Shown here: piece after piece, positions 51,556 through 60,532 of the stretch
Numbering within the stretch: position 1 is the first letter of the stretch
Layout: each line of letters starts with the position of its first letter
NCBI RefSeq assembly: GCF_038593265.1
Contig: NZ_CP151979.1
Coordinates: forward strand, 1,116,001 to 1,180,000
Reading direction: 5' to 3'
DNA: 64,000 nucleotides
Origin: Ureibacillus sp. FSL W7-1570
Lineage (GTDB): Bacteria; Bacillota; Bacilli; Bacillales_A; Planococcaceae
The notes under the pieces: generated by a model
Told to the model about the DNA's origin: nothing
What the model saw: only the letters and a program-made list of their open reading frames with translations
Database searches by the model: none
Position numbers and translations under genes: made by a program

Positions 51556-53316
51556 TTAATTATCCCCTTTCGAAGAGTAGTCACGTTTACGAGGTGGAAT
51601 TAATGATACGTCCACATCTTGATAAGTAATGATTGGCTCTCCAGTAGATGGATCGAATTTCGCCATTGTTGTTTTCAAGAAGTTTTCATCGTCACGTTCT
51701 GGGAATTCCGGTTTATAGTGCGCACCGCGTGATTCGTTACGCAATAAAGCACCTTTTGTGATTACTCGTGCAAGATACAACATGTTTTTCAATTGACGAG
51801 TGAAGTGTGCGCCTTGGTTGCTCCATTTTTGAGTGTCGTGGATGTTGATATTTTCCCAACGTTCCAACATATCACCAAGTGTGTCATATGTTTTTTGTAG
51901 GCGGTCATTATAACGTACAACTGTTACGTTGTCTGTCATCAATTCGCCTAGTTCTTTATGAAGCAAGTATGCGTTTTCATTTCCTTTATCCATATTTAGG
52001 ATGTTATCCCATTTTTGCTGCTCTTGTTTTTCATATTGATCATATAGAGATTGTGGCAGATCGTCCGCATGTCTTCTCAAGCCTTCCATGTATTTAACTG
52101 CGTTAGGTCCGGCAACCATACCGCCGTAAATCGCAGAAAGCAAGGAGTTCGCGCCTAAACGGTTTGCACCGTGTTGACTGTAGTCACATTCTCCGGCAGC
52201 AAATAGACCAGGAATTTCAGTCATTTGATCGTAGTCAACCCATAATCCACCCATTGAGTAGTGAACTGCAGGGAAGATTTTCATTGGTACTTTACGTGGG
52301 TCGTCACCAACGAATTTTTCGTAAATTTCAATGATACCGCCGAGTTTAACGTCAAGTTCATGCGGATCTTTGTGAGACAAGTCAAGGTATACGATGTTTT
52401 CACCATTGATACCTAATTTTTGGTTTACGCAAACATCGAAAATTTCACGAGTTGCGATGTCACGAGGTACTAAGTTACCATATTTAGGATATTTTTCCTC
52501 TAAGAAGTACCAAGGTTTACCATCTTTATATGTCCAGATACGTCCACCTTCACCGCGGGCAGATTCACTCATTAGACGGTTTTTGTCGTCACCAGGAATC
52601 GCAGTTGGGTGAATTTGGATGAACTCACCGTTCGCATATGATGCACCTTGTTGATATACGATAGACGCTGCTGAACCAGTGTTGATGACAGAGTTTGTTG
52701 ATTTACCGAAGATGATACCAGGACCACCTGTTGCCATAACTACTGCATCAGAGCGGAATGATTTGATTTCGGAAGTTTTCAAATCTTGCGCTACGATACC
52801 ACGGCAAACTCCTTCATCGTCAAGAACGATACCAAGGAATTCCCAGTGTTCATATTTTGTTACTAAACCTTCCACTTCGTAGCGGCGAACTTGTTCATCA
52901 AGAGCGTAAAGCAATTGTTGACCTGTTGTTGCACCTGCGAATGCAGTACGGTGATGCAATGTACCACCGAAACGACGGAAGTCAAGTAAACCTTCAGGAG
53001 TACGGTTGAACATAACTCCCATACGGTCGAACATGTGAATGATACCAGGTGCTGCTTCACACATCGCTTTAACTGGTGGTTGGTTTGCCAAGAAGTCCCC
53101 ACCGTAAATTGTATCGTCAAAGTGGATCCATGGAGAATCCCCTTCACCTTTTGTATTTACTGCACCATTAATTCCGCCTTGTGCACATACTGAGTGTGAA
53201 CGTTTAACAGGAACTAATGAGAATAATTCTACTTCAGTACCCAATTCGGCTGCTTTCATCGTTGCCATTAGACCAGCCAAGCCGCCTCCAACAACGATTA
53301 ATTTCTTTTTAGCCAT
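51556..53316 (-). CDS. sdhA: Succinate dehydrogenase flavoprotein subunit
   Basis: The 586-residue catalytic subunit oxidises succinate to fumarate in the TCA cycle. It has the FAD motif GGGLAGL (10-16), the covalent flavin site in SHSVCAQGGINGA with H41, the substrate-capping segment containing HPTAIPG and the catalytic arginine in SESARGEGG near 250, and GECDYSQHGANRLGANSL near 377 (GANRLGANS core). It is separated from sdhC by 46 bases. Composition and length match B. subtilis SdhA. Confidence 0.97.
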   Translation of the reverse strand: MAKKKLIVVGGGLAGLMATMKAAELGTEVELFSLVPVKRSHSVCAQGGINGAVNTKGEGDSPWIHFDDTIYGGDFLANQPPVKAMCEAAPGIIHMFDRMGVMFNRTPEGLLDFRRFGGTLHHRTAFAGATTGQQLLYALDEQVRRYEVEGLVTKYEHWEFLGIVLDDEGVCRGIVAQDLKTSEIKSFRSDAVVMATGGPGIIFGKSTNSVINTGSAASIVYQQGASYANGEFIQIHPTAIPGDDKNRLMSESARGEGGRIWTYKDGKPWYFLEEKYPKYGNLVPRDIATREIFDVCVNQKLGINGENIVYLDLSHKDPHELDVKLGGIIEIYEKFVGDDPRKVPMKIFPAVHYSMGGLWVDYDQMTEIPGLFAAGECDYSQHGANRLGANSLLSAIYGGMVAGPNAVKYMEGLRRHADDLPQSLYDQYEKQEQQKWDNILNMDKGNENAYLLHKELGELMTDNVTVVRYNDRLQKTYDTLGDMLERWENINIHDTQKWSNQGAHFTRQLKNMLYLARVITKGALLRNESRGAHYKPEFPERDDENFLKTTMAKFDPSTGEPIITYQDVDVSLIPPRKRDYSSKGDN

Positions 53317-53362
53317 GATCTTTTCTCACTCCTCTTTTCTGTTTGGATGTTCTATTTAGTGA

Positions 53363-53968
53363 TTAAGCGAATGCTAGAATTGCAGATATACCAATGATGC
53401 TGATGATTACAAAGAAAATCATTGAAAGCCAAGTGAACACTTTTTGTGAGTGTGGAGATTGTGTAATACCCCAGCTTACACAGAATGCCCATAAACCATT
53501 AGATAAGTGCAATGTAGCTGCAAGGATACCCACAATGTAGAATCCTAACATCCAAGGATTTGCAACGATTTCTTCCATCATATTGAAGTTTACTTCTGCA
53601 CCTAAAGCTTTTTGGATGCGTGTTTGGAAAATGTGCCAAGCAATGAAGATTACTAGAAACACGCCAGTAATTCGTTGCAATAAGAACATCCAGTTACGGA
53701 ATGTACTGAAGCGCTTGTTGTTTGGTGTTGCTGTAAAGGCGATAAAAATTCCATATAAACCATGGAATAAGATCGGAATGTAAATCACAATCCATTCAAT
53801 AACGATTAGTAGAGGAACTTTGTCCATTCCTGCTACAAAATTGTTGTAAGCTTCTTCTCCTCTTGTTGCTGTAAAGTTTGCACTTAAGTGGAAGATCAAG
53901 AATAGCCCTACAGGAATAACACCAAGTAAAGAATGTAGTCGGCGCCAGTAAAACTCATTTTTTGCCAA
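53363..53968 (-). CDS. sdhC: Succinate dehydrogenase cytochrome b558 subunit
   Basis: A 201-residue membrane anchor with five transmembrane helices and the histidines expected for two haem b groups (for example HSLLGVIPVG, FHLSAN, LFHGLYG, AWHIFQTR, LHLSNGLWAF), the Bacillus-type menaquinone-reacting SdhC. AGGGGGT precedes the ATG. First gene of sdhCAB; a cre-like sequence lies about 55 bases upstream of the start, consistent with known catabolite repression of the operon. Confidence 0.95.
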   Translation of the reverse strand: MAKNEFYWRRLHSLLGVIPVGLFLIFHLSANFTATRGEEAYNNFVAGMDKVPLLIVIEWIVIYIPILFHGLYGIFIAFTATPNNKRFSTFRNWMFLLQRITGVFLVIFIAWHIFQTRIQKALGAEVNFNMMEEIVANPWMLGFYIVGILAATLHLSNGLWAFCVSWGITQSPHSQKVFTWLSMIFFVIISIIGISAILAFA

Positions 53969-54020
53969 GACTGATACCCCCTTAAATGATAAAAATAAGT
54001 AGTCAATAAGTCGTCACAAA

Positions 54021-54035
54021 TTGTAAACGCTTTAT
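54021..54035 (-). promoter_or_regulatory. cre-like site in the sdh leader region
   Basis: The core TTGTAAACGCTTTAT matches the CcpA operator apart from the last two symmetric positions and lies 53 bases upstream of sdhC. The half-site TGTAAACG is perfect. Confidence 0.45.
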
Positions 54036-54261
54036 GCATTGACTGTATTACTCATAATGGTACAATATTATGACAAGTTCATTGTACCCCCATGAACTAT
54101 TACCGTCAAGGTTCGTTGCGAATATTTATCTAAGTAAAAATTTTTCAAAATTTTCTATAAAATTGACTGTTTTTCTCTAAAGTGACATTTTTCTCTATTT
54201 TTCGATATTTCAATAATCTCACAAAAAAAGAAAAAAATGTGTAGAAAGAGGTTCTTGGTAT

Positions 54262-54678
54262 ATGACAGCAACTAGAGACACATTCCCTTATTTCGGTTAC
54301 GAACTGATCAGGGATTATTTATTGCCATCCATCCTGGGAAAACATGAAAAAGATATTCTTTATTGGGCAGGCAAAGATTTGGCCCGCAAATTCCCGTGCA
54401 CCGATATCCCTTTGATCATTTCCTTCTTTAAAGATGCGGGATGGGGCGACCTCACCCTTGAAAAAGAAACGAAAGACGGATTCGTTTTCCGCTTAACGAA
54501 TGATCCGGAGCAGTTAAAGATCAAAGAGCGGAATTTCCGCTTGGAAGCCGGCTTTATCGCTGAACAGATCCAAAATTTCAAAGGCTTTTTGACGGAATGC
54601 TTTGAAGAAAAAAAGGAAAACCAGCATCAAGTTTTCTTTACTGTAAAAATGGATTTGAAAGAAAAAACGAAAGAGTGA
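54262..54678 (+). CDS. yslB: YslB-family protein (DUF2507)
   Basis: A 138-residue protein between sdhC and lysC, exactly where B. subtilis has yslB, and divergent from sdh. The sequence YFGYELIRDYLLPSILGKHEKDILYWAGKDLARKFP (in part) and the later RLEAGFIAEQIQNFKGF belong to the DUF2507/V4R-like small-ligand-binding fold. Function is unknown. AAAGAGGT stands nine bases before the ATG. A terminator follows at once. Confidence 0.88.
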   Translation: MTATRDTFPYFGYELIRDYLLPSILGKHEKDILYWAGKDLARKFPCTDIPLIISFFKDAGWGDLTLEKETKDGFVFRLTNDPEQLKIKERNFRLEAGFIAEQIQNFKGFLTECFEEKKENQHQVFFTVKMDLKEKTKE

Positions 54679-54704
54679 GGGGCAATTTCGCCCCCCTTTT
54701 TTAT
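54678..54704 (+). terminator. Terminator after yslB
   Basis: GGGGC-aatttc-GCCCC is followed by CCTTTTTT on the plus strand. The opposite strand has no T-run, so it serves yslB rather than lysC. Confidence 0.85.
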
Positions 54705-54705
54705 T

Positions 54706-55194
54706 TCACACCAATTCCTCGGCAAGGCCGAACTCTTCATGCAATGCGTTGGCGGCGCGGATCATATCATCCTGAGGCACAACAACGGAAACTTTGATCT
54801 CGGAAGTGGAAACCATTTTCACAGGTATATTTTCTTTGCATAAACGGGCAAACATTCTTGCAGCCACCCCCGGATTGGAAACCATGCCCGAACCGACGAT
54901 GGACACTTTTGCCAAACCGACTTCGAAATCCGCAAATTGGAAGCCGAGTTCTTCTTTATGATCTTCAAGAACTTTCACCGCATTCGCCAAATCTTCTTTT
55001 GCAATTGAAAAAGAGATTGTCGGCTTCACTTCGCTCATAACGGACTGAACGATTATGTCCACATTCACATGATGTTTCGCCAGTGTATTGAACAAATTCG
55101 CAAGGGAAGATTTTTCCAAAGATTCATAGCCGACTGTAAAACGGATGATGTCAGTCTCATATGCAACGCCACGAACGATTAAATTTTTCTCCAT
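54706..55194 (-). CDS. lysC: Internal start: LysC beta (ACT-domain) subunit
   Basis: In B. subtilis the lysC gene also makes a separate beta subunit from an in-frame internal start at MEQNLIVRG. Here the matching codon (MEKNLIVRG, ATG at 55194) is preceded by AAGGGAGAG with six bases spacing, a strong ribosome-binding site inside the reading frame. The product would be 162 residues holding both ACT domains that bind the feedback amino acid. Preservation of this signal while the catalytic motifs decay suggests that the beta product is still used; that conclusion is inference. Confidence 0.7.
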   Translation of the reverse strand: MEKNLIVRGVAYETDIIRFTVGYESLEKSSLANLFNTLAKHHVNVDIIVQSVMSEVKPTISFSIAKEDLANAVKVLEDHKEELGFQFADFEVGLAKVSIVGSGMVSNPGVAARMFARLCKENIPVKMVSTSEIKVSVVVPQDDMIRAANALHEEFGLAEELV

Positions 55195-55932
55195 TTCGAT
55201 CTCTCCCTTAATCAATGTACCTCGGACATTTTTTGTACTCGAGCGGACAACGATTGGTATCTCAAATTTTTTTGCCAACTCCACTGCTCTCGGGTGAACG
55301 ACTTTGGAACCCAAATAAGACAGTTCCAACATCTCATCATATGTGATGTCTATCAGTTTGCGTGCCCGCTGAATGGTGCTTGGATCTCCTGTATACACTC
55401 CGTCAAGTTCCGTATAAATTTCAACCCGATCTGCACCGATGCTTTTTGCCACCGCTACCGCAGTTGTATCTGATCCTCCATCGCCAAGCAAGGTGATGTC
55501 ATTTTCCTCATCGACCCCTTGTCCACCTGCTACAACCACAATTTCACCTTTTTTGAACCGTTCGATGATGACATCCCCGTTAAGTTCTTCGATTCGGGCA
55601 TGTCCTGCCGTTTTTTTCGTTGTTCGCACCCCAAGTTGCCAACCATTGAGGGAATGGGCTCTAAACCCCCTTTTTTGAATGGCGATGGACAACAAGCTGG
55701 CGGCGATTTGGGCATTTGTGGAATGGATGGCATCCAATTCCCTTTCCGTTGGGGAATCGGATAATGAAAAGGCGATTTTTTCCAAACTGCCGTTGATCAA
55801 TTCCGTTGAAGGGACCACCGCCACCACATTGCGGCCAAATTTTTTTTCTTCAATCAGCCTTTTTGCTGTTTCTCCAATTTGTTCAGGCGTAGACAAATTC
55901 TTTTCATTCAATTTCACTACAATGTTAATCAT
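54706..55932 (-). CDS. lysC: LysC-type aspartokinase with eroded catalytic motifs
   Basis: By position (between yslB and uvrC), length (408 residues) and overall alignment this is the counterpart of B. subtilis LysC, which phosphorylates aspartate. The kinase signatures are degraded: KFGGTSV is K7-LNEKNL; VVVVSAM is VVAVVPST; ATGEQV is STNAQI (71-76); GRGGSD is GDGGSD (150-155). GGSDTTA and YTELDGVYTGDP persist, and the two C-terminal ACT domains are well conserved (KVSIVGSGMVSNPGVAA). Catalysis is therefore doubtful, while the regulatory half is intact. No frameshift or stop exists. The ATG at 55932 has AAGGGGAG upstream; the frame extends further without a start signal. Confidence 0.85.
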   Translation of the reverse strand: MINIVVKLNEKNLSTPEQIGETAKRLIEEKKFGRNVVAVVPSTELINGSLEKIAFSLSDSPTERELDAIHSTNAQIAASLLSIAIQKRGFRAHSLNGWQLGVRTTKKTAGHARIEELNGDVIIERFKKGEIVVVAGGQGVDEENDITLLGDGGSDTTAVAVAKSIGADRVEIYTELDGVYTGDPSTIQRARKLIDITYDEMLELSYLGSKVVHPRAVELAKKFEIPIVVRSSTKNVRGTLIKGEIEMEKNLIVRGVAYETDIIRFTVGYESLEKSSLANLFNTLAKHHVNVDIIVQSVMSEVKPTISFSIAKEDLANAVKVLEDHKEELGFQFADFEVGLAKVSIVGSGMVSNPGVAARMFARLCKENIPVKMVSTSEIKVSVVVPQDDMIRAANALHEEFGLAEELV

Positions 55933-55990
55933 CGCTACACTCCCCTTAATTTCACTAGCCAAGCGAAGTTCCAATGTTTCTATGACGAAA

Positions 55991-56028
55991 GAAAAAAGCA
56001 ACTCTTCACAAGGGTGGTGAAAAGCTGC
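55991..56028 (-). terminator. Hairpin terminator in front of lysC
   Basis: On the minus strand GCAGCTTTTCAC and GTGAAGAGTTGC pair over 12 bases (two G-U) and run into TTTTTTC, 59 bases before the lysC start. It may terminate uvrC transcription or act as an attenuator for lysC. The preceding 195 bases show no lysine-riboswitch signature that I can recognise. Confidence 0.75.
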
Positions 56029-56224
56029 CTCAATTCCCCTTTTTGAGATAGCTCCTCAGAACCATCAGGATTCTGACTGTCAAATATTGCTTTGATAAAA
56101 ACAGATTCAACCGGAACGTACAATTCCATAGCACCTCGGAAATCCTGCTTCTCCTGCCGGTTGCCCATGAAGCTCCCATTACTATCTGAACATTTCAACT
56201 TTTCAAACTTACAATATCATACAG

Positions 56225-58012
56225 TTATTGCTTTGACAATGTGTCTCCATGGAAATGTTGATAGATGGATTCCGCAACCGCTTTGGGCATCTTTGCTTCC
56301 ATCAATTCTTCAACAGATGCTTCTTTGATTTTTTTCACGGAGCCGAAATGATGCAATAATTGCTTTTTCCGCTTTGGACCCACGCCTTCGATTTCGTCGA
56401 GAACCGAGCGGAAAGCGTTCGTTTGATGCTGCTGTCTTAAAAACGTGATGGCGAAGCGGTGGACTTCATCCTGTATGCGCTGAAGCAAGTAAAAGGCGTC
56501 GCTCGTTTTTTTCAAAGGAATGGAAACGGGCGGATCCCCGAATAAGAGCTCTGAAGTGCGATGCTTATCATCCTTTGCAAGACCGGCGATGGGAATGGAC
56601 AATCCCAGTTCATCTTCCAACACTTCCCGGGCAACCTCCATCTGCCCTTTTCCACCGTCGATGATGATCAAATCCGGAAGCGGCAAATGATCCCTCAATA
56701 CACGGGTGTAACGCCTGCGGATGACTTCCTGCATTGCGCCATAGTCGTCATGTTTTGCAGCTTCCCTCAATTTATATTTGCGGTATTCTTTCTTTGCCGG
56801 CTTTCCATCAATAAATACGACCATTGCGCTGACCGGATCCGCACCATACAGATGACTGTTGTCAAAAGCTTCGATGCGATATGGGGTTGCAATATTGAGC
56901 GCTTCGCCCAATTGTTGGCAGGCGCCGATGGTACGTTCTTCCTGCCGCTCGATCAATTGGAATTTTTCCTGGATGGCAAGTGTCGCGTTCTTGTTTGCCA
57001 GCTCCACCAACTCTTTTTTTTGGCCCCGTTTTGGCACTATGACTTTCACATGTAATAATTCTTCCAAAATCGCTTTATCAATATGATCCGGTATTAAAAT
57101 TTCCTTCGGCTTGATGTGTTCCGTATCATAAAAACGGCCGACATAGGTTAAAAATTCCTCTTCCGGATCCCGGTATATCGGGAATAGCGATACATCCCGC
57201 TCAATCAGCTTGCCTTGGCGGACGAAAAAGACTTGCACGCACATCCAGCCTTTATCGACGGCATAACCAAATACGTCGCGGTTGGTTTGATCGCCTGACA
57301 CAATTTTCTGTTTTTCCATGACCGCTTCGATATTTTGGATTTGGTCCCGATATTCTTTCGCCCGTTCAAATTCAAGCTTTTCCGCAGCCTCCACCATCTT
57401 TTTCTCCAATTCTTTTTTCACTTCTTCATGGCCGCCATTCAAAAATCGCACAATTTCATTGGTCATCTCTTCATAAATTTTCGGATCAATCTCTTTGACA
57501 CATGGAGCCAAACATTGTCCCATATGATAATACAAGCAAACCCGGTCCGGCATGCGGTTGCATTTTCTCAATGGATAGATGCGGTTGAGCAGTTTCTTTG
57601 TTTCATTTGCCGCAGATACATTTGGATATGGCCCAAAATATTTTGCTTTGTCTTTTTTGACTTTTCTCGTCGTAATGATTCGCGGATATTTTTCATTCGT
57701 AATTTTTATGTAAGGATAACTTTTATCATCCTTCAGCATCACGTTATATTTCGGGTCATATTGTTTGATCAAGTTGAGTTCCAAAATCAAAGCCTCCAAA
57801 TCACTGGAGGTCACGATATATTCAAAATCCTCTATTTCACTTACCAAAAGCTGCGTTTTTCCGTCGTGGGAGCCGGTAAAATAGGAACGGACCCTGTTTT
57901 TTAAAATTTTTGCTTTTCCTACATATATCACCGTTCCCTGCCTGTCTTTCATCAAATAGCATCCGGGCAGCTCCGGCAAAAGCGCCAGTTTATTTTGAAT
58001 TGTTTCATTCAT
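56225..58012 (-). CDS. uvrC: Excinuclease ABC subunit C
   Basis: UvrC makes the two incisions in nucleotide-excision repair. The 595 residues contain the N-terminal GIY-YIG nuclease ([18 protein letters not shown] in part, near 16-35, with R39-type arginine in NRVRSYF), a UvrB-interacting UVR motif near 200-235 ([21 protein letters not shown] in part), the RNase-H-like second nuclease ([11 protein letters not shown] near 385, IIDGGKGQ near 448) and C-terminal tandem helix-hairpin-helix ([18 protein letters not shown]). Complete and in its usual place between trxA and lysC. Confidence 0.97.
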   Translation of the reverse strand: MNETIQNKLALLPELPGCYLMKDRQGTVIYVGKAKILKNRVRSYFTGSHDGKTQLLVSEIEDFEYIVTSSDLEALILELNLIKQYDPKYNVMLKDDKSYPYIKITNEKYPRIITTRKVKKDKAKYFGPYPNVSAANETKKLLNRIYPLRKCNRMPDRVCLYYHMGQCLAPCVKEIDPKIYEEMTNEIVRFLNGGHEEVKKELEKKMVEAAEKLEFERAKEYRDQIQNIEAVMEKQKIVSGDQTNRDVFGYAVDKGWMCVQVFFVRQGKLIERDVSLFPIYRDPEEEFLTYVGRFYDTEHIKPKEILIPDHIDKAILEELLHVKVIVPKRGQKKELVELANKNATLAIQEKFQLIERQEERTIGACQQLGEALNIATPYRIEAFDNSHLYGADPVSAMVVFIDGKPAKKEYRKYKLREAAKHDDYGAMQEVIRRRYTRVLRDHLPLPDLIIIDGGKGQMEVAREVLEDELGLSIPIAGLAKDDKHRTSELLFGDPPVSIPLKKTSDAFYLLQRIQDEVHRFAITFLRQQHQTNAFRSVLDEIEGVGPKRKKQLLHHFGSVKKIKEASVEELMEAKMPKAVAESIYQHFHGDTLSKQ

Positions 58013-58111
58013 GAAGTATCACCCTGCATTTTATCAACCTGCTTACTAACTATATTATATGGATATATGTATGCAAAAAGCGAGAAGTTTTCTCTGCGGA
58101 AACTGTGAGTA

Positions 58112-58142
58112 TAAAAAAAGAGCACATATCCATGTGCTCTTT
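58112..58142 (-). terminator. Terminator of trxA
   Basis: AAAGAGCACAT and ATGTGCTCTTT with a three-base loop, followed on the minus strand by TTTTATAC. Confidence 0.9.
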
Positions 58143-58149
58143 AAGAACA

Positions 58150-58464
58150 TTATTTATTGTTATTGATGAACTCAACCAAAGCTTCTTTTGGCTGGAATCC
58201 AACTGTTTTAGCAACCAATTGGCCATCTTTGAATAATAATAATGATGGAATGGACATGATTTGGTATTCTGCAGCTGTTGCCGGATTATTGTCCACATCG
58301 ACTTTTACGATTTTCACTTCAGAGCCCATTTCAGCATCAAGTTCTTCCAAAACTGGAGCAATCATTTTGCAAGGTCCGCACCAAGTTGCCCAGAAATCCA
58401 CCAATACCAAGCCGGAAGAAATTTCTTGTGCGAAGTTTTGATCAGTAGCATGTACAATTGCCAT
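58150..58464 (-). CDS. trxA: Thioredoxin
   Basis: A 104-residue thioredoxin, the main cytosolic disulfide reductase. The redox motif is WCGPCK with C29 and C32; the buried aspartate is in LVDFWA and the cis-proline in MSIPSLLLF near 74. AGGAGGC precedes the ATG. It is flanked by terminators on both sides, so it forms its own transcription unit between etfA and uvrC, as in B. subtilis. Confidence 0.97.
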   Translation of the reverse strand: MAIVHATDQNFAQEISSGLVLVDFWATWCGPCKMIAPVLEELDAEMGSEVKIVKVDVDNNPATAAEYQIMSIPSLLLFKDGQLVAKTVGFQPKEALVEFINNNK

Positions 58465-58621
58465 TTAAAATGCCTCCTTAATGTAACATCTTTATGTAGT
58501 ATAGCATGTCAAAAATTCAAAGTGTAGTAAAGAGTTTCAAGAACTTGAAACTCTTAGTTGCAAATGCAAATTTTCTTAATTTCATAACAAAGTTGTCCAT
58601 TGATGATTTTTATCATACAAC

Positions 58622-58656
58622 AAAAAACAACCACATCTCAAACAATTGAGATGTGG
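58622..58656 (-). terminator. Terminator of the fad-etf operon
   Basis: CCACATCTCAA and TTGAGATGTGG with a four-base loop; the minus strand continues TTGTTTTTTG. Confidence 0.9.
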
Positions 58657-58684
58657 CGATACAGGAACTTACCGTTTCCCGGGA

Positions 58685-59662
58685 TTATGAATTCACTTTC
58701 AATGCTTTCACTTCTTCAATTAATAAAGGAACCACTTCAAACAAGTCTCCGACAATTCCGTAATCTGCCACTTTGAAGATATTAGCTTCCGGATCTTTGT
58801 TGATGGCAACAATGACTTTGGAGTTGGACATACCAGCCAAGTGCTGGATTGCGCCGGAAATACCGCAAGCAATATATAAATCCGGTGTCACCACTTTACC
58901 TGTTTGTCCAATTTGCATCGCGTAATCGCAATATCCTGCGTCACAAGCACCGCGGGAAGCTCCGACAGCACCGCCCAACAAGTCCGCAAGTTCTTTCAAT
59001 GGTTTGAATCCTTCCGCAGATTTTACACCGCGGCCGCCTGAAACGATGACTTTCGCCTCAGTCAAATCCACTCCTGTTGTTGCATTGCGGACAACTTCTT
59101 TTACGATTGTGCGCAAGTTTTTGATATCAACAGAAAGGGACTCAACATTTCCTGTGCGGCCCGCATCTTTTTCGAGTGGCGCGATATTGTTAGGACGAAC
59201 TGTGACGAATACAAGTCCTTCTTTGATTTTTACTTTTTCAAAGGCTTTTCCGGAGTAAATCGGACGGACGAACAACGCATCATCGCCGGCCCCTTCAATT
59301 ACAGTCACATCGGAAATTAATGCTGATTGAAGGCGGGAAGCCACTTTTGGCGCCAAGTCTTTTCCTAAAGCCGTGTGTCCGATGACGATTCCTTCCGGTT
59401 TTTCTTGTTCAATAATGGCAAGCAATCCTTGGCTGAAACCGTCTGAAGTGTATGTTTTCAAATGAGGATGCTCTACAACGATTACCCGGTCAGCACCGTA
59501 TGCGATCAATTCATTTGCAAGATCTGTCACCTGGTGGCCTAATAGGGCGCCAACCACTTCGCCGCCATCCGCAATTTGTTTCGCTGCTGCGATTGCTTCA
59601 AAAGAAACGTTGCGCAGTGCCCCGTCACGAACTTCACCTAATACTAATATTTTCTTTGACAT
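58685..59662 (-). CDS. etfA: Electron transfer flavoprotein alpha subunit
   Basis: EtfA binds the redox-active FAD that collects electrons from acyl-CoA dehydrogenases. The 325-residue protein has the C-terminal FAD domain with [13 protein letters not shown] near 208, [11 protein letters not shown] near 233 (R contacts the flavin), [22 protein letters not shown] near 250 and [10 protein letters not shown] near 288. GGAGGGAG precedes the ATG. It is the last gene of lcfA-fadR-fadB-etfB-etfA, a beta-oxidation unit controlled by FadR. Confidence 0.96.
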   Translation of the reverse strand: MSKKILVLGEVRDGALRNVSFEAIAAAKQIADGGEVVGALLGHQVTDLANELIAYGADRVIVVEHPHLKTYTSDGFSQGLLAIIEQEKPEGIVIGHTALGKDLAPKVASRLQSALISDVTVIEGAGDDALFVRPIYSGKAFEKVKIKEGLVFVTVRPNNIAPLEKDAGRTGNVESLSVDIKNLRTIVKEVVRNATTGVDLTEAKVIVSGGRGVKSAEGFKPLKELADLLGGAVGASRGACDAGYCDYAMQIGQTGKVVTPDLYIACGISGAIQHLAGMSNSKVIVAINKDPEANIFKVADYGIVGDLFEVVPLLIEEVKALKVNS

Positions 59663-59734
59663 TGTACTCCCTCCATTACTGTACGAATCGATTTATTCTA
59701 TGACGCTTCATTTCTTCGGATCATTTAATAGTTG

Positions 59735-60508
59735 TTAAATCACTTTTGCTTCTGAATGAAGTAAGTTTACTAATTCTTTCACTTGGTCTTTTAGTTCGCC
59801 CTGCAAAATGCGGCCGGCGGATTTTTGCGGAGGCAAGAATACTTCCACTGTCTCGATTTTTGTTTCCACATCATCTTCATCAATGTCCAAATCGTCCAAT
59901 TCCAACTCTTCAAGCGGTTTTTTCTTCGCTTTCATGATACCAGGCAAAGAAGGATATCTTGGTTCATTCAACCCTTGTTGTGCCGTCACTAATAGAGGAA
60001 GGCTCGTTTCAATGATTTCGGAATCCCCTTCAACGTCACGGACGATTTTCACGTTTTCTCCGTCAATTTCCAATTTTGTAATCGTTGTCACGTAATTGAT
60101 GCCAAGCAAATCCGCAACTCTCGGACCTGTTTGACCGGAACCGCCATCAATTGCCACATTTCCGGCCAAAATCAAGTCAGGCTCTTTATCTTTTAAATAT
60201 TCTGCGAGAATATAAGCCGCACCGCTATGGTCCAGCTCTTCCACATCATCCTCCGTGTTGATTAAAACCGCTTCATCCGCTCCCATCGCAAGGGCTGTAC
60301 GCAGTTGTTTTTCCGCTTCCTCATTGCCGATGGAAATCACAGTCACTTTTCCGCCGTGCTGATCTCTCACTTGAATCGCTTCTTCAATGGCATATTCATC
60401 ATATGGGTTGATAATGAATTCAGCACCATCTTCCTGGATTTTTCCATCCTGAATTACGATTTTTTCTTCTGTATCGAAAGTGCGTTTCATTAATACGAAA
60501 ATATTCAT
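59735..60508 (-). CDS. etfB: Electron transfer flavoprotein beta subunit
   Basis: The 257-residue partner of EtfA binds AMP. It opens MNIFVLMKRTFDTEEKI, has the NPYDEYAIEEAIQ region near 35, the nucleotide-binding GNVAIDGGSGQTGPRVA segment near 118-134, and the C-terminal recognition region including PRYPSLPGIMKAKKKP near 185-200 through which ETF docks onto dehydrogenases. AGGAGG precedes the ATG. It lies 24 bases downstream of fadB and 72 upstream of etfA. Confidence 0.96.
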   Translation of the reverse strand: MNIFVLMKRTFDTEEKIVIQDGKIQEDGAEFIINPYDEYAIEEAIQVRDQHGGKVTVISIGNEEAEKQLRTALAMGADEAVLINTEDDVEELDHSGAAYILAEYLKDKEPDLILAGNVAIDGGSGQTGPRVADLLGINYVTTITKLEIDGENVKIVRDVEGDSEIIETSLPLLVTAQQGLNEPRYPSLPGIMKAKKKPLEELELDDLDIDEDDVETKIETVEVFLPPQKSAGRILQGELKDQVKELVNLLHSEAKVI

Positions 60509-60532
60509 GTATAAAACCTCCTAATAAGTCGA

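Noticed and set aside
55933-56224. Lysine riboswitch or T-box upstream of lysC
   Set aside because: The conserved L-box segments and the T-box antiterminator sequence are not found on the minus strand; an AGGGTGG on the plus strand is only the complement of the terminator loop.
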